A stretch of DNA of 37,784 nucleotides from Flavobacteriales bacterium (GCA_029242765.1 JAQWTJ010000005.1:1-37784); one strand, 5' to 3'. Shown: positions 17,058 to 26,311, numbered from the stretch's first letter. Translations and numbers: made by a program. Notes: generated by a model not told the origin, from the sequence alone.

Positions 17058-17927
17058 TCAAGTGAAGATCTCTGAGGCCAATTTTTGAGCTTCGGACCAC
17101 GCCTCTGCATTGAACTTCCGTTGGGGCTCGTGCTCTGAAGTAAAGTCAAGCAAGGCTTCGGTTGCCAAATTGCCCACCAAATCATTTTGGGCCATCGGAC
17201 AACCTCCATATCCACCCAATGCGCCGTCGATGTGACGGCAACCTCCGCTGTAGAGCGCCTCCAAAACGGGGCGCTCTTTTCCTTTCACCACGTGCATGTG
17301 GCCACCGATCTCCACCGCAGGAAATGACGGAACGAGCAGTTTGAATGCGCGTTCGATCTGTTCTGGGGTCCCCACGGCCACCGTGTCACTCAAGGCCACC
17401 CGAGTCACACCCAAGCTCCCGTAGAGTCTCTCAACCGCCTTGCACAGCAAGTCCTCATGCCATGTCTCGCCGTACGGATTTCCGAAGCCCATGCTCAAAT
17501 ACACCGTCAACCCTCGATCAGCACGGGCCGTGAGCTCCACCATACCCTCAATGCGGAGCAAGCCCTCATCAATTGATGCGCCGGTGTTGCGCTGTTGGAA
17601 TGTCTCGGAGATTGAAAACGGAAAACCAATCCGATCGATGGACGGAAACTGAAGTGCTTCTTGAGCACCGCGCAAATTCGCAACGATCGCCAACAGTTCC
17701 GTTGAGGACTCATCAAGCCGCTCCACCACCTTGGAGGTGTCCGCCATCTGAGGCATGGCGCGGGGCGACACGAAACTCCCGAAGTCCAGCACGTCAAAGC
17801 CCACTTTAAGAAGAGCGTTGAGATAGTCCACCTTGGTCGAAGTGTCGATATGACCGGCCAGCCCCTGCATCGCATCACGAGGACACTCAGTTAGAAACAA
17901 AGGGGATTGGACGGTCGAGTCAGGCAT
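17058..17927 (-). CDS. hydroxymethylglutaryl-CoA lyase
   Basis: The 289-residue enzyme splits HMG-CoA into acetoacetate and acetyl-CoA, the last step of leucine breakdown. It belongs to the HMGL-like TIM-barrel family. ECPRDAMQGL (about 14-23) corresponds to the catalytic Arg/Asp motif, FGSFVSPRAMPQMAD (about 50-64) is typical, LSDTVAVGTP follows, and GGHMHVVKG and ALGGYGGCPMA hold the metal-binding histidines and the G-loop Cys. The ATG at 17927 gives the usual short N-terminus; an upstream in-frame start at 17984 would add residues lying over a perfect TACTTTTG box. That box is only 5 nt from the ATG, implying an mRNA with almost no leader. Confidence 0.93.
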   Translation of the reverse strand: MPDSTVQSPLFLTECPRDAMQGLAGHIDTSTKVDYLNALLKVGFDVLDFGSFVSPRAMPQMADTSKVVERLDESSTELLAIVANLRGAQEALQFPSIDRIGFPFSISETFQQRNTGASIDEGLLRIEGMVELTARADRGLTVYLSMGFGNPYGETWHEDLLCKAVERLYGSLGVTRVALSDTVAVGTPEQIERAFKLLVPSFPAVEIGGHMHVVKGKERPVLEALYSGGCRHIDGALGGYGGCPMAQNDLVGNLATEALLDFTSEHEPQRKFNAEAWSEAQKLASEIFT

Positions 17928-17932
17928 CCCGA

Positions 17933-17940
17933 CAAAAGTA
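17933..17940 (-). promoter_or_regulatory. -7 promoter box of the HMG-CoA lyase gene
   Basis: TACTTTTG on the minus strand matches the Bacteroidota -7 consensus exactly and is the same octamer used by rpsO, tRNA-Ser and gltA. It lies 5 nt from the start codon. No TTG is found 17-21 nt upstream, which lowers confidence. Confidence 0.5.
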
Positions 17941-18014
17941 CCGAGGAAGAAATTGGCATGCAGGTGAAACTTCTGAGAAATCACTCACGTAGAGGAACTG
18001 ACAACTGCACAGCT

Positions 18015-18269
18015 ATGGATATCCGTACATTCAACCGCCTCCCGCTCGACGAGAAGACCAATTATATGTGGGACCACGGGGATTGCCTCGCCCAACGCCT
18101 CGTTGAAGACCGCTACATCCTGTGCATCTTCGAGATGAACGGTTTCTTTGTGGAAGCGATCTATTCCAAGCAGAACAACCGGGTCAACGCCATCCTCCCC
18201 GTCACCGGCATGGATGCGTGGAACGCCTATGTGGACCGCGTGGTGCGCTTCGTTCTTGAAGACAACTAA
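18015..18269 (+). CDS. small conserved-looking hypothetical protein (84 aa)
   Basis: The ATG at 18015 begins MDIRTFNRLPLDEKTNYMWD, and the product ends VRFVLEDN. It is a soluble, mildly acidic protein with predicted alternating strands (YILCIFEMNGFFVEAIYS) and a C-terminal helix. Similar short proteins of this pattern occur in Bacteroidota as far as I recall, but no function is known to me. An upstream in-frame start at 17907 would overlap the divergent HMG-CoA lyase gene and is not used. It ends 27 bases from the convergent comEC-like gene. Confidence 0.7.
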   Translation: MDIRTFNRLPLDEKTNYMWDHGDCLAQRLVEDRYILCIFEMNGFFVEAIYSKQNNRVNAILPVTGMDAWNAYVDRVVRFVLEDN

Positions 18270-18296
18270 TTCAGTAGATAAGGCCTTAAAGCGGCC

Positions 18297-20147
18297 TCAA
18301 GGCGGATCAGCCTCAATGACCGCCCAATTATCATTCGCGTCCCGCGCCCAGATGGTCGACCGGCCAATATGGAGCGGGCCGTTTGCTATTCGGACATTTT
18401 TCTCCCAATCTGCAGACCGGCTTTCATACGATCTCATAGCCCACTTGATTGCCACCGAATCGGTCGACCACCAGCACATCACGCCGGCCGCGCTCTCGCT
18501 CCATACTGGGCGCCTCACATCGTGCTCAATGCGCACAAACGCCCGAGCCTTGGAGCGGTCTCTGTCGGTAGAAATGCCCCAAGAAAGCCCCGCTGCCAGA
18601 CAGGTGATTCGAGCACTTTTTGTGCGCAGCACGTAAAGCAGCAAAGCAACGCTCGCCCAAAGCAAGGCCATCGATGTAGCACTGGGCGGGGGCATATGGA
18701 GCGGCGGTGCACTCCAGGCCGTCCATTTCGCTGCAGCAAGGCCCCAATCCGCCCAGTGCAAGACCCCGGTGAATAGCAACTCACCCGCCTTGGGCCATAC
18801 CGCTCCAAGAGTCAAAGAGGCCATGGAGCCCAGCACCGTCAGCATGACCCACGGAGCGGCCAGGAGGTTTGCCGGTAAAAAGGCAATGGGAAGCGTGTAG
18901 AAAACGGGCAGAATAATGGGGGCTGTAGCCCACTGGGCCACAACGGGGATTGCAAGCATGCGTCGGAGTCGATTGAGGCCGGATTTGGTGATAGGGGCGG
19001 TTGGAGAGCGCTCGACCAAAAGCAGAATTGCGGCGGTTGCGATGAACGAACATTGCGTGCCCAAGTCGTGAACTGCCGTAGGGTTGATCAAAAGAAGAAC
19101 CCATCCGCCCGCCCCCAACAAAGCCATACCCACCGGCACCCGTCCCAAGGCAATGCCCGCTCCGGCCAGACTGCCCATCAGCCCAGCGCGAACGGCTGAA
19201 TTGGGCGCTCCACAAGCCATGATATAGGCCCAACACGCAGCGGCCGCCAGCAACCACGCCGTGGTCTTGCGGTGCCTAACCGGCAGCAAGCGCGTGGCCA
19301 GCCACAGCACAATGCCACCGAACAGACCGACATGGAAGCCCGAAACGGCGAGCAAATGGGACAGGCCGATGTCCGAAAAGTCCCTGCGCGTGGTGGGCGA
19401 CAAATCCCGCTTGTCACCGGTCAACAGACCCAGAACCAGTCCGCGCGATGCGAGCGTACCGCCGGATGAAGCCAACACATCACGGATATGTCGCACCGCA
19501 AAGGCGTTCCAAGCTGCGGCATTGGAAACGGGCTTCGGGCGGTCACCAAGTGGATGGGCAGAACGAACCGTGCACCGGCCGGCATAGGCCTTGGGGCGGT
19601 ACACCTTTTTCTCGTTAAAGCTCCACGGATGGGCGGCGGCCTTGAAGGGACGCCAGTTCAAGGAAGCGAGATGGATGCGGCCGGGTTGAAGTGAATCAGT
19701 GGAGCGCATAGGACCTGTGCCCGTGGGGGTGCGGCCGATAAAGGTGTAGCCCTTGCTCGAAGGTTTGGGCGGTGAAATGACGGTGAGCAGCTGGCATGAG
19801 GAGTAGGGGGCCGCAATGGGCGGTACGGTAAAGTGGCGTGCTGCGGAGCCCAGCAGGGCACAGGCCATCAGTAGTGCACCTGCTGCAAGGCAACGAAGAT
19901 TTCGCGCGCGAAAGACGGCCAGCAGAGCCCCGAGCGCTGCGAGTCCCAAGACCAACAAGGCGGCCGATGAACTGTGGCACCCGGCGGCCAAGGCAAAGGC
20001 CGAAGCGGCGAGGTAGATCGAGCTGCGCGTGATGGGGGTTGGACCGGGGTTGAGCACCGCTGCAAAGTGCGGATCGGTTGGCCCGAACGGAAGGGCAGAG
20101 GGTCGCGCATTTGCAGGCGATGGCGCTTGCTTTGCAGGCGGAGGCAA
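18297..20147 (-). CDS. ComEC/Rec2-family DNA uptake channel protein
   Basis: This 616-residue inner-membrane protein has the ComEC competence domain, which forms the channel for transformation DNA to enter the cytoplasm. The family centre is clear: LVLGLLTGDKRDLSPTTRRD, FSDIGLSHLLAVSGFHVGLF and PNSAVRAGLMG (together about 243-335). Around ten membrane helices are visible. The N-terminal region has an OB-like stretch, and the C-terminal metallo-beta-lactamase domain found in longer ComEC proteins is absent, leaving a soluble tail of about 100 residues. No in-frame ATG exists near the start. TTG (20147) gives a Pro-rich leader, and GTG (20057) begins just before the first helix. It is the last gene of a minus-strand operon with a glycosyltransferase and a GWxTD protein. 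Confidence 0.9.
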   Translation of the reverse strand: MPPPAKQAPSPANARPSALPFGPTDPHFAAVLNPGPTPITRSSIYLAASAFALAAGCHSSSAALLVLGLAALGALLAVFRARNLRCLAAGALLMACALLGSAARHFTVPPIAAPYSSCQLLTVISPPKPSSKGYTFIGRTPTGTGPMRSTDSLQPGRIHLASLNWRPFKAAAHPWSFNEKKVYRPKAYAGRCTVRSAHPLGDRPKPVSNAAAWNAFAVRHIRDVLASSGGTLASRGLVLGLLTGDKRDLSPTTRRDFSDIGLSHLLAVSGFHVGLFGGIVLWLATRLLPVRHRKTTAWLLAAAACWAYIMACGAPNSAVRAGLMGSLAGAGIALGRVPVGMALLGAGGWVLLLINPTAVHDLGTQCSFIATAAILLLVERSPTAPITKSGLNRLRRMLAIPVVAQWATAPIILPVFYTLPIAFLPANLLAAPWVMLTVLGSMASLTLGAVWPKAGELLFTGVLHWADWGLAAAKWTAWSAPPLHMPPPSATSMALLWASVALLLYVLRTKSARITCLAAGLSWGISTDRDRSKARAFVRIEHDVRRPVWSESAAGVMCWWSTDSVAIKWAMRSYESRSADWEKNVRIANGPLHIGRSTIWARDANDNWAVIEADPP

Positions 20148-20171
20148 TCAGGTGCCCATCCCTAGAAACAA

Positions 20172-21242
20172 TCAGCTGAATCGGTCGGCAGGGAGCTCAG
20201 AGAAGTGCTGGGTCTTCCGAGCGAAGTGGGCCCAGACAATACTGCCAGCGAAGCGGCCCACAGGAACAGGTTCTCCCGCTGCTCGCCATGCTCGACGCTC
20301 CCGCCGGCGCTTGGAGATCATCGCAGGCAGATGAATAAAGAAAGCGATGTGGGCTCTCCAAACGGAAAAGAAGAAGGAGAGCTTGGCCTCAGTGAGAAAT
20401 TTAGTGGCGGCTACACCGTCGAGGATCATACGGAAGAATAAGCGTGGAAGAATAGGGGAGCGCTCGTTTTTGAGAAGCAAAAACAAGTTGTTGCGAAAGT
20501 TGAGATAGGTCTTGCGCGAGCTGAGTTTATTGAGCGTGCCGCCACCCAAATGAAAGACATGAGCAGAGGCCGTGGAGCCGATCTTGTAACCGCGGTTCTG
20601 GAGGCGCCAGCACAGGTCAATTTCCTCCATATGGGCAAAAAAGCCTTCGTCCAACCCCTGCACTTCCAGCCAAGCCGCAGTTTCAACAACAAGGGCGGCT
20701 CCCGAAGCCCAGAAAACTTGGCGGTCCTGTCCGTATTGGCCCGCGTCGGATTCGTAAGTGTCAAAGAGACGGCCTGCGCAGAAAACAAAACCGTTGCGGT
20801 CGATGTAGCCGCCGGCAGCTCCAGCATATTCAAAATGGTCTCGGCGGTCGTACGAACGTATGGTGGGCGCGGCGGCCGACCAGCCGTGAGCCTTCATCGC
20901 GCCAATTACAGCGTCCAGCCATCCTGCCGTCACCTCCACATCCGAGTTCAAAAGCACCGTCCACTGCGCTTGGATTTTCTCAAACAACTGGGCCAGGCCC
21001 CTATTGTATCCGCCTGCAAAACCGAAGTTTTCACTGTTGCAGACAATCTTGACCTCGGGGTACTGGGATCGAACAAAGTCCAACGAATCATCGGTCGAAC
21101 CGTTGTCAATCAGTACGACACAATCCTCGGCATTGCAGTGCTCTACCACCGAAGGCAAGAAGGACCTTAAGTGGTCAATACCGTTCCAATTGAGAACGGC
21201 GATTGCTGCGCGAAATGTGGTCTGTGAAGCGGGCACGTTCAA
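20172..21242 (-). CDS. family 2 glycosyltransferase
   Basis: The 356-residue enzyme has a GT-A fold, using a nucleotide-sugar to extend a surface glycan. VLNWNGIDHLRSFLPS (about 17-32), LIDNGSTDDSLDF (about 44-56), NFGFAGGYNRGL (about 72-83), LLNSDVEV (about 97-104, the DxD-like metal motif) and EEIDLCWRLQNRGYKIG (about 206-222) are the family marks, close to rhamnosyltransferase-type GT2 enzymes. A hydrophobic patch near 270-300 may attach it to the membrane. Only non-ATG starts exist: TTG at 21242 or GTG at 21236. Its start is 5 bases after the GWxTD gene stop, so the two are coupled. Confidence 0.92.
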   Translation of the reverse strand: MNVPASQTTFRAAIAVLNWNGIDHLRSFLPSVVEHCNAEDCVVLIDNGSTDDSLDFVRSQYPEVKIVCNSENFGFAGGYNRGLAQLFEKIQAQWTVLLNSDVEVTAGWLDAVIGAMKAHGWSAAAPTIRSYDRRDHFEYAGAAGGYIDRNGFVFCAGRLFDTYESDAGQYGQDRQVFWASGAALVVETAAWLEVQGLDEGFFAHMEEIDLCWRLQNRGYKIGSTASAHVFHLGGGTLNKLSSRKTYLNFRNNLFLLLKNERSPILPRLFFRMILDGVAATKFLTEAKLSFFFSVWRAHIAFFIHLPAMISKRRRERRAWRAAGEPVPVGRFAGSIVWAHFARKTQHFSELPADRFS

Positions 21243-21247
21243 CCGAT

Positions 21248-22747
21248 TTATTTAGGGTTGTAGAACAATTCTTCGGGCTCCTCCCGCGAAAACGAATCCT
21301 TTGGATCCAGCCCATTGAGCATCGTTTGGTGCACAGAATGAGGAATTTCCCGCGTCCTCAAAATATCGAGCCAATCGTGGTTCTGCACAAAGCCTAGCAT
21401 GTCTGAATGCAGCAATTCAAAGCACGCTGAGACGGCCATCGGTGAGTAGAAGAGGAATCGCTTGTCATTGAATTGACCTGCTTTGTAATAATGCCAAATT
21501 TCATACGGGTAGTACTTCGTGCCGTGGTGGCGCTTGACAATGGTGTTGGGACGGCCGTAGTTCAACAAGATTGCCCCTTGGTCGGTGAGATGGCCTGGGC
21601 GATTGCGACAATCCTTGTACTCCAAATCAATAATGGCCACCTCGCGCTTGTAATCCAGCCAAGCCACCTCGGGGTGTTCGGCATTGCGTCGCCTCCAAAA
21701 CGCATCCATAAACCCTTGCATCTCAGCCAAAGATGCGTCTATCAATGTGAAGTCCAATGTGCGTTGCTCATTCACCCCGGCGACGGGGTGGAGGGTCAGC
21801 AAGTCTGCCCACAGGCTGTCGCGGCTGGTGTACCTGAGGACGAATCCTGCCAATTGGTCTCTGACTTGAGCATACTCCACTTGCCGGTGACCGACCAGCT
21901 CAAAGGCCATACTACGCGAAACCAAAGGCTCTCCTTGACGCGTCCGAATGTCCACCACCAAGTCGTACACGCCAGCATCTTGAGGCAGTTCCATCATCTC
22001 AAAGACGGGCACCACTTCAGCCGCCTCGCACTTGAAATATCGCTGCATCTGCGGCTCGCCTGCGGCCACGTCCGTGTCTGCGGCCCGAAACCAAGCGGAC
22101 ACCAGAAACTCCTCGCCCGAACCGAAAACCTCGCCGCTTCCATACAGCTCCGCATAAAAAGGAAGCCGCTCTGCCTCCATTCCCACTGTCGATCGCACCA
22201 AAGGCAACAGCTCCCGACCGCCTCGCGTGAATGCTGTGGGAGTATCTGCCGCTGTTGCAAAGGCCTGCACCCAAAACAATTCGCTCACATCCAGGCCGGA
22301 CCGCACCTCCACCTGCACGGGCGCATCAAAACGCATTTCGCCAGCATCTTCAGTCCCCGTCGCAGCCAAATCACGCCCCAACCACTCCAATGCGTATTCC
22401 CCCGGCTCAAGCACCAGTCGCACCACATCAATGAAGTCTGACGACTCGGCCAAGCGCTCAGTGCGCGCAATTGACTTCCTGAAATCCACCATTTCACCTT
22501 TCGCATCAAAGGCCATTACCGTCCACTCAACGGCCGCCCGAACCGTGCCCTCGCCGGCGTCCACCCAGCGAACTGAGCGCGCATCAAAGGCCATCTGAAC
22601 TTCTAAATACGTGCCGATTTCTGGCCCCCAAAACTGTTTGGTTGCCATGCGCGCCACGGGTCCGGCGCCCTGCCCCAAGGCTGCAACCTGGGCGCTCAAA
22701 CTGAAAAACAACAGGCCCCAACAAACGGCCCTAACTCGAGAGTTCAT
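21248..22747 (-). CDS. GWxTD domain-containing secreted protein
   Basis: The 499-residue protein starts with a signal peptide (VCWGLLFFSLSAQVAALG). The last 130 residues match the GWxTD domain, a family frequent in Bacteroidota and of unknown function: DAFWRRRNAEHPE, then GHLTDQGAILLNYGRP and YYPYEIWHYYKAGQFNDKRF. Here the signature Trp is replaced (GHLTD instead of GWxTD). The middle holds beta-rich domains with no clear assignment. It is the first gene of an apparent three-gene unit with the glycosyltransferase and ComEC genes. TAAATTCG, one mismatch from the -7 consensus, lies 4 nt before the ATG. Confidence 0.85.
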   Translation of the reverse strand: MNSRVRAVCWGLLFFSLSAQVAALGQGAGPVARMATKQFWGPEIGTYLEVQMAFDARSVRWVDAGEGTVRAAVEWTVMAFDAKGEMVDFRKSIARTERLAESSDFIDVVRLVLEPGEYALEWLGRDLAATGTEDAGEMRFDAPVQVEVRSGLDVSELFWVQAFATAADTPTAFTRGGRELLPLVRSTVGMEAERLPFYAELYGSGEVFGSGEEFLVSAWFRAADTDVAAGEPQMQRYFKCEAAEVVPVFEMMELPQDAGVYDLVVDIRTRQGEPLVSRSMAFELVGHRQVEYAQVRDQLAGFVLRYTSRDSLWADLLTLHPVAGVNEQRTLDFTLIDASLAEMQGFMDAFWRRRNAEHPEVAWLDYKREVAIIDLEYKDCRNRPGHLTDQGAILLNYGRPNTIVKRHHGTKYYPYEIWHYYKAGQFNDKRFLFYSPMAVSACFELLHSDMLGFVQNHDWLDILRTREIPHSVHQTMLNGLDPKDSFSREEPEELFYNPK

Positions 22748-22859
22748 GCCGCGAATTTAACCCATGCGTTCAATGTAATTGGCGTTGCACTCTCGGTGTG
22801 TCGTACACATCAAGGATTGCCCGGGTTTCGAATCAAACCAATCCTGACGATATTGTGGC

Positions 22860-25085
22860 GTGATATTCTCTCTGCATAAGCACACCCTGCTCCAAAAATG
22901 GATGCTCTTCCTCTTGATGTGTGGTGGATTGTTGAGTTCTGTCCACGCCACACACTTGGTCGGCGGTGAGATGTACTACACCTACTTGGGAGACAATGTC
23001 TACGAATTTCACTTGATTATTTACCGCGATTGCGGGCCGACCAATACGAACGGGACAGATTTTGATTTTTCTGCCCCCATCGGCATCTACACCCCCGATG
23101 GCAACTTCGTAAGTTCCACCACCGTGTCGTTGCTCAACATCAACGTCGAAGAAGTCGACCTGCAAAGCTCAAGCGCCTGTGCTGTGTTGCCACCCGAAGT
23201 ATGCATCGAGCGCGCCGAGTACACCTTCGAATTGGATTTACCCCCCACAGCCACAGGGTACACCATCGTCTACCAGCGCTGTTGCCGAAACCCGCAAATT
23301 ATCAACCTCTCTGAACCCATCAGCACCGGATTCACCATCTCAGCCAACATCCCCGGCACGGATTTGGCCCAGTGGGGCAATTCCTCTCCAGCCTTCACCA
23401 CCCTTCCCCAGGCCTACGTCTGCCAAGGCCACCCGTTCACTTTAGAAAATCCGGCCTTCGACCCGGACATTGATTCGCTCGTCTACAGCCTTTGCCCCAT
23501 CTACCACGGGGGCAGCTACACCGCACCGACTCCAAATCCGCCCACCGGGCCGGCCTTTACCGAAGTGGACTGGGAGTTGGGTTTTAGCCCTTCGAGCCCT
23601 TTTGGAGCCGTCCCTATCAGCATCGACCCGGCAACCGGAACGCTCAGCGGAACGCCTAATATGGTGGGCAAATACGCCATCGGCGTTTGCATAGCAGAAT
23701 ACCGCGAAGGGGCATTTATCAGCCGCACACTGCGAGATTTCACCATCGACGTGGTGCCCTGCCAAATCCTCGTTCCCGATGTGCAGTTGCCCGACCCCTG
23801 TGCTGGGTTGGCCGTAACACTTGAGATCGACGAAGCGGAGGGAAGCTACAGTTGGGATTTCGGTCCGGCGACCTTGCCCGACTCCTTGATCGAAACTGCC
23901 CCTTCGGTCGTTTACCCAGAGGAAGGCACATACACCATCGGTTTTTCATACCAACTGGGCGATTGCTCGGACAGCATCTCCTTTGACATCACTGTGGTGG
24001 AGCCGCGACAGACTAGTTTCACGATGAGTGAACCGGTGTGCGACCCCTTCGGATACACCTTCGATTTGACATACACCGGCGACGACCCCGCTCCGGGCGA
24101 CTTCAACTGGTGGGTATCTGGCGACAGCCCCGGCGGCACGTCACCGATGAGCTCGCATTTGACTCCCGGCAACCACGAGGTTGAGGCGGAGGTGGTGGTT
24201 TTGGGTTGCACCTTCTCAACAGTGCAGGAGCTCGACCTTCCAGATTTACCTGCTGCCCAATTCACCCCGGGCCTGCCGCCGTGCAACGGCCTGGCCATTC
24301 CCTTTGACAACTTCAGTACAGGGGCAGATGAATTCCATTGGACCTTCAACGTTTTAGACCCTTCCACTGGTTTTGCCGTGGAGTCTTCACAGCAAAACCC
24401 GGTGTGGAACTACCCCGATTTTGGGAGCTACACCGCGCGTCTCGTCGCCGACCCTGACCGCTTGTGCGCTGACACGGCCTACGCGGACATACTTGTGTTG
24501 CCCGAGGACCCTTTGGTCATGGCCTTGACCTACCGAGAGCCCCCGGCTTGTTCGATGGAGACCTTCGGCGAGTTTTCGTTCCTAGGCGAATTTGCCAACA
24601 CGGTCCAATGGGACTTTGGAGCTTTTGGAACGGTATGGGGAGACAGCGCCGAGGTCGATTTTGGTGACGCTGGCAGCTTCCCTGTGACGCTCACCATATT
24701 CAACGACACCTGCCAAACCCAGCAGTCGGTCGACTTTGATTTCGAAGTGCCGGCGCTGTACACGTCAGTTGAATTGATTATTCCCAACGTCCTGACGCCC
24801 AACGCCGACGGCAAGAACGACCGCTTTCGCATCGCGCTGCAACCCGACGACGGCAGCCCCATAGTCGGCGCAGCAGCCCAGCAGTTCAACCATTACAATC
24901 TCCAAGTGTTCAACCGGTGGGGCGTGCTCGTCCACAGCGCTGAGCAGTACGGTGCAGGCTGGGACGGCTCGGTCGGCGGATCCCCAGGCAGCGCAGGGAC
25001 GTACTACTACATCTTGGACGCCGATCACGCTTGCGAAGAGACCACCACCGTCAAGCAGGGCGAGCTCACGCTCATCCGCGATTGA
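22860..25085 (+). CDS. secreted protein with gliding motility-associated (T9SS type B) C-terminal domain
   Basis: This 741-residue protein is exported and probably delivered to the surface by the type IX system. The GTG at 22860 provides a basic N-terminus before the signal peptide (MLFLLMCGGLLSSVHA); the ATG at 22902 would remove it. Residues about 31-290 form a beta-rich module typical of these proteins (THLVGGEMYYTYLGDNVYEF). PKD/Ig-like repeats with WDFG motifs follow (SYSWDFG, FHWTFN, VQWDFG). The last 105 residues (from about 636) are the sorting domain: IPNVLTPNADGKNDRF, LQVFNRWGVLV and WDGSVGGSPGSAGTYYY. It ends 6 bases from a convergent gene. No enzymatic domain is seen; adhesion or a structural role is likely. 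Confidence 0.9.
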   Translation: MIFSLHKHTLLQKWMLFLLMCGGLLSSVHATHLVGGEMYYTYLGDNVYEFHLIIYRDCGPTNTNGTDFDFSAPIGIYTPDGNFVSSTTVSLLNINVEEVDLQSSSACAVLPPEVCIERAEYTFELDLPPTATGYTIVYQRCCRNPQIINLSEPISTGFTISANIPGTDLAQWGNSSPAFTTLPQAYVCQGHPFTLENPAFDPDIDSLVYSLCPIYHGGSYTAPTPNPPTGPAFTEVDWELGFSPSSPFGAVPISIDPATGTLSGTPNMVGKYAIGVCIAEYREGAFISRTLRDFTIDVVPCQILVPDVQLPDPCAGLAVTLEIDEAEGSYSWDFGPATLPDSLIETAPSVVYPEEGTYTIGFSYQLGDCSDSISFDITVVEPRQTSFTMSEPVCDPFGYTFDLTYTGDDPAPGDFNWWVSGDSPGGTSPMSSHLTPGNHEVEAEVVVLGCTFSTVQELDLPDLPAAQFTPGLPPCNGLAIPFDNFSTGADEFHWTFNVLDPSTGFAVESSQQNPVWNYPDFGSYTARLVADPDRLCADTAYADILVLPEDPLVMALTYREPPACSMETFGEFSFLGEFANTVQWDFGAFGTVWGDSAEVDFGDAGSFPVTLTIFNDTCQTQQSVDFDFEVPALYTSVELIIPNVLTPNADGKNDRFRIALQPDDGSPIVGAAAQQFNHYNLQVFNRWGVLVHSAEQYGAGWDGSVGGSPGSAGTYYYILDADHACEETTTVKQGELTLIRD

Positions 25086-25091
25086 CAGTGC

Positions 25092-25436
25092 TCATCCGCG
25101 CGTGAATAGCATCGCCCGGTCAATTTGGCACACCACCACACGGTAGGCATCGTACCACTCGCCGCGCCCTCGCGCTTTGGCTTGGCGGTGCAACAAATCC
25201 GCAGACCACGCCGCAATGGACGCTTCATCGCGCCAATAACTCACCGATACGCCGTCTACACCCTTCGGGCCACCGCGAAAGGCATCCATGCCCATATAGC
25301 CATCCAGACCTTCCAACTTGAGCATCAGCGCGTCATTCATCGCCTTGTATTCCGGCAAATCCGGCTCACGTTCGGTGAAGAAAATCACGGCATACTGCCC
25401 TTTTTCTGGGGCCAATTCTCGATTGATACAAGCCAT
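25092..25436 (-). CDS. antibiotic biosynthesis monooxygenase (ABM) domain protein
   Basis: The 114-residue product resembles ABM-domain (dimeric alpha-beta barrel) proteins. YAVIFFTEREPDLPEYKAMND, GLDGYMGMDAFR, VDGVSVSYWRDEASIAAW and RGEWYDAYRVVVCQIDRAM appear in family order. Members include monooxygenases and haem-related or unknown enzymes, so only a fold-level call is safe. The ATG at 25436 (MACINREL) is preferred; one at 25454 is also in frame. CATCTTCG lies 4 nt before the ATG and mirrors a box for the divergent gene. Confidence 0.78.
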   Translation of the reverse strand: MACINRELAPEKGQYAVIFFTEREPDLPEYKAMNDALMLKLEGLDGYMGMDAFRGGPKGVDGVSVSYWRDEASIAAWSADLLHRQAKARGRGEWYDAYRVVVCQIDRAMLFTRG

Positions 25437-25465
25437 GCCCCGAAGATGAGGCATCTTTGCCCGCG

Positions 25466-26311
25466 ATGGACCGCATGCAAGCATGGATTGAGGCCTTTCC
25501 TGAACTGAAGCCTTTGGGTGATGCTGCTGAGCCGGCCGGCTGGGTCTGGCCCACCCGACTGGGGGGCGTACGGGCTTGGGTGACGCCGCCTTGGTCACTG
25601 GATATCGGCTCTGACGCCCAAGCTGATCTTGTGGCGGCCCTGATGCAATCCTCGCGCATTCCAATTCAAATATTCGACCTGCCTGCAGGCTCAGCCTTGG
25701 CGGCATCTTACAACTTAAAAAACGTCTGCGCTCACCCTCGGCACACCCGCCAGGTCAAGCTCGACGACTACAGCCCACCCAAGAAGCGATCCCAACAAGC
25801 GCGTAGAGCGCTCCGTGAAGGCACAACGATCGTCGATTCACGCGACGTCGCCCTTCACGTCGCCCTCCACCAGGCCGCCCGCAAAAGAAAGGGCATCACT
25901 TCGGACGAACGCCGACTCACCGCCCTGATTACAGCCCTGCTTGCCGAGTCGAACCACCACGCATGGATTGCGCTAAACGCAGGCCGACCCATCGCCTCGG
26001 CCATCATTGTGCGCGACACCACGACGGCCCTTTACGCCTTGGGCGGTCAAGTTCGTTCCGAAGACCCGGGCATCACAGCCCGCAGCAGCGTTCTCTTGCT
26101 GGCCCACGCCATAGAACAGGCCGCACAGCAAGGCGATCAAATTTTCGATTTTGGAGGCAGTTCAGACCCGGGGGTCGACCGCTTTTACGCCGAGTTCGGA
26201 GCCGCAGTAACTCCCAAAGTCCGCCTCGTCAAAACGGCTGCATGGATCCGACCACTGATCGCGCTCAAGCGCCCGGACCTGGTGTTTCCCAAACCCGTGC
26301 CTTCTTCATAG
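25466..26311 (+). CDS. FemAB/GNAT-like acyltransferase-family protein
   Basis: The 281-residue protein resembles the FemAB/BioF2-like group of the GNAT superfamily, whose members transfer acyl or aminoacyl groups in cell-envelope pathways. Supporting features are KKRSQQARRALREGTTI (a basic helix), AWIALNAGRPIASAIIVRD (a GNAT-type strand pair) and QIFDFGGSSDPGVDRFYAEFGA, which matches the closing motif of FemAB-like enzymes. The ATG at 25466 is used (MDRMQAW); a TTG at 25457 is also possible. CATCTTTG lies 6 nt before the ATG. Its last 47 bases overlap the 3' end of the convergent adenosine deaminase gene. Confidence 0.72.
   Translation: MDRMQAWIEAFPELKPLGDAAEPAGWVWPTRLGGVRAWVTPPWSLDIGSDAQADLVAALMQSSRIPIQIFDLPAGSALAASYNLKNVCAHPRHTRQVKLDDYSPPKKRSQQARRALREGTTIVDSRDVALHVALHQAARKRKGITSDERRLTALITALLAESNHHAWIALNAGRPIASAIIVRDTTTALYALGGQVRSEDPGITARSSVLLLAHAIEQAAQQGDQIFDFGGSSDPGVDRFYAEFGAAVTPKVRLVKTAAWIRPLIALKRPDLVFPKPVPSS

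Noticed and set aside
18281-18297. AGGCC/GGCCT hairpin between the small hypothetical and comEC-like genes as a terminator
   Set aside because: Only five pairs and no T run on either strand.
21473-22441. Long open frame (322 codons) on the plus strand opposite the GWxTD gene
   Set aside because: It mirrors codon bias of the real gene on the other strand, has no family features, and the GWxTD protein on the minus strand has signal peptide and domain.
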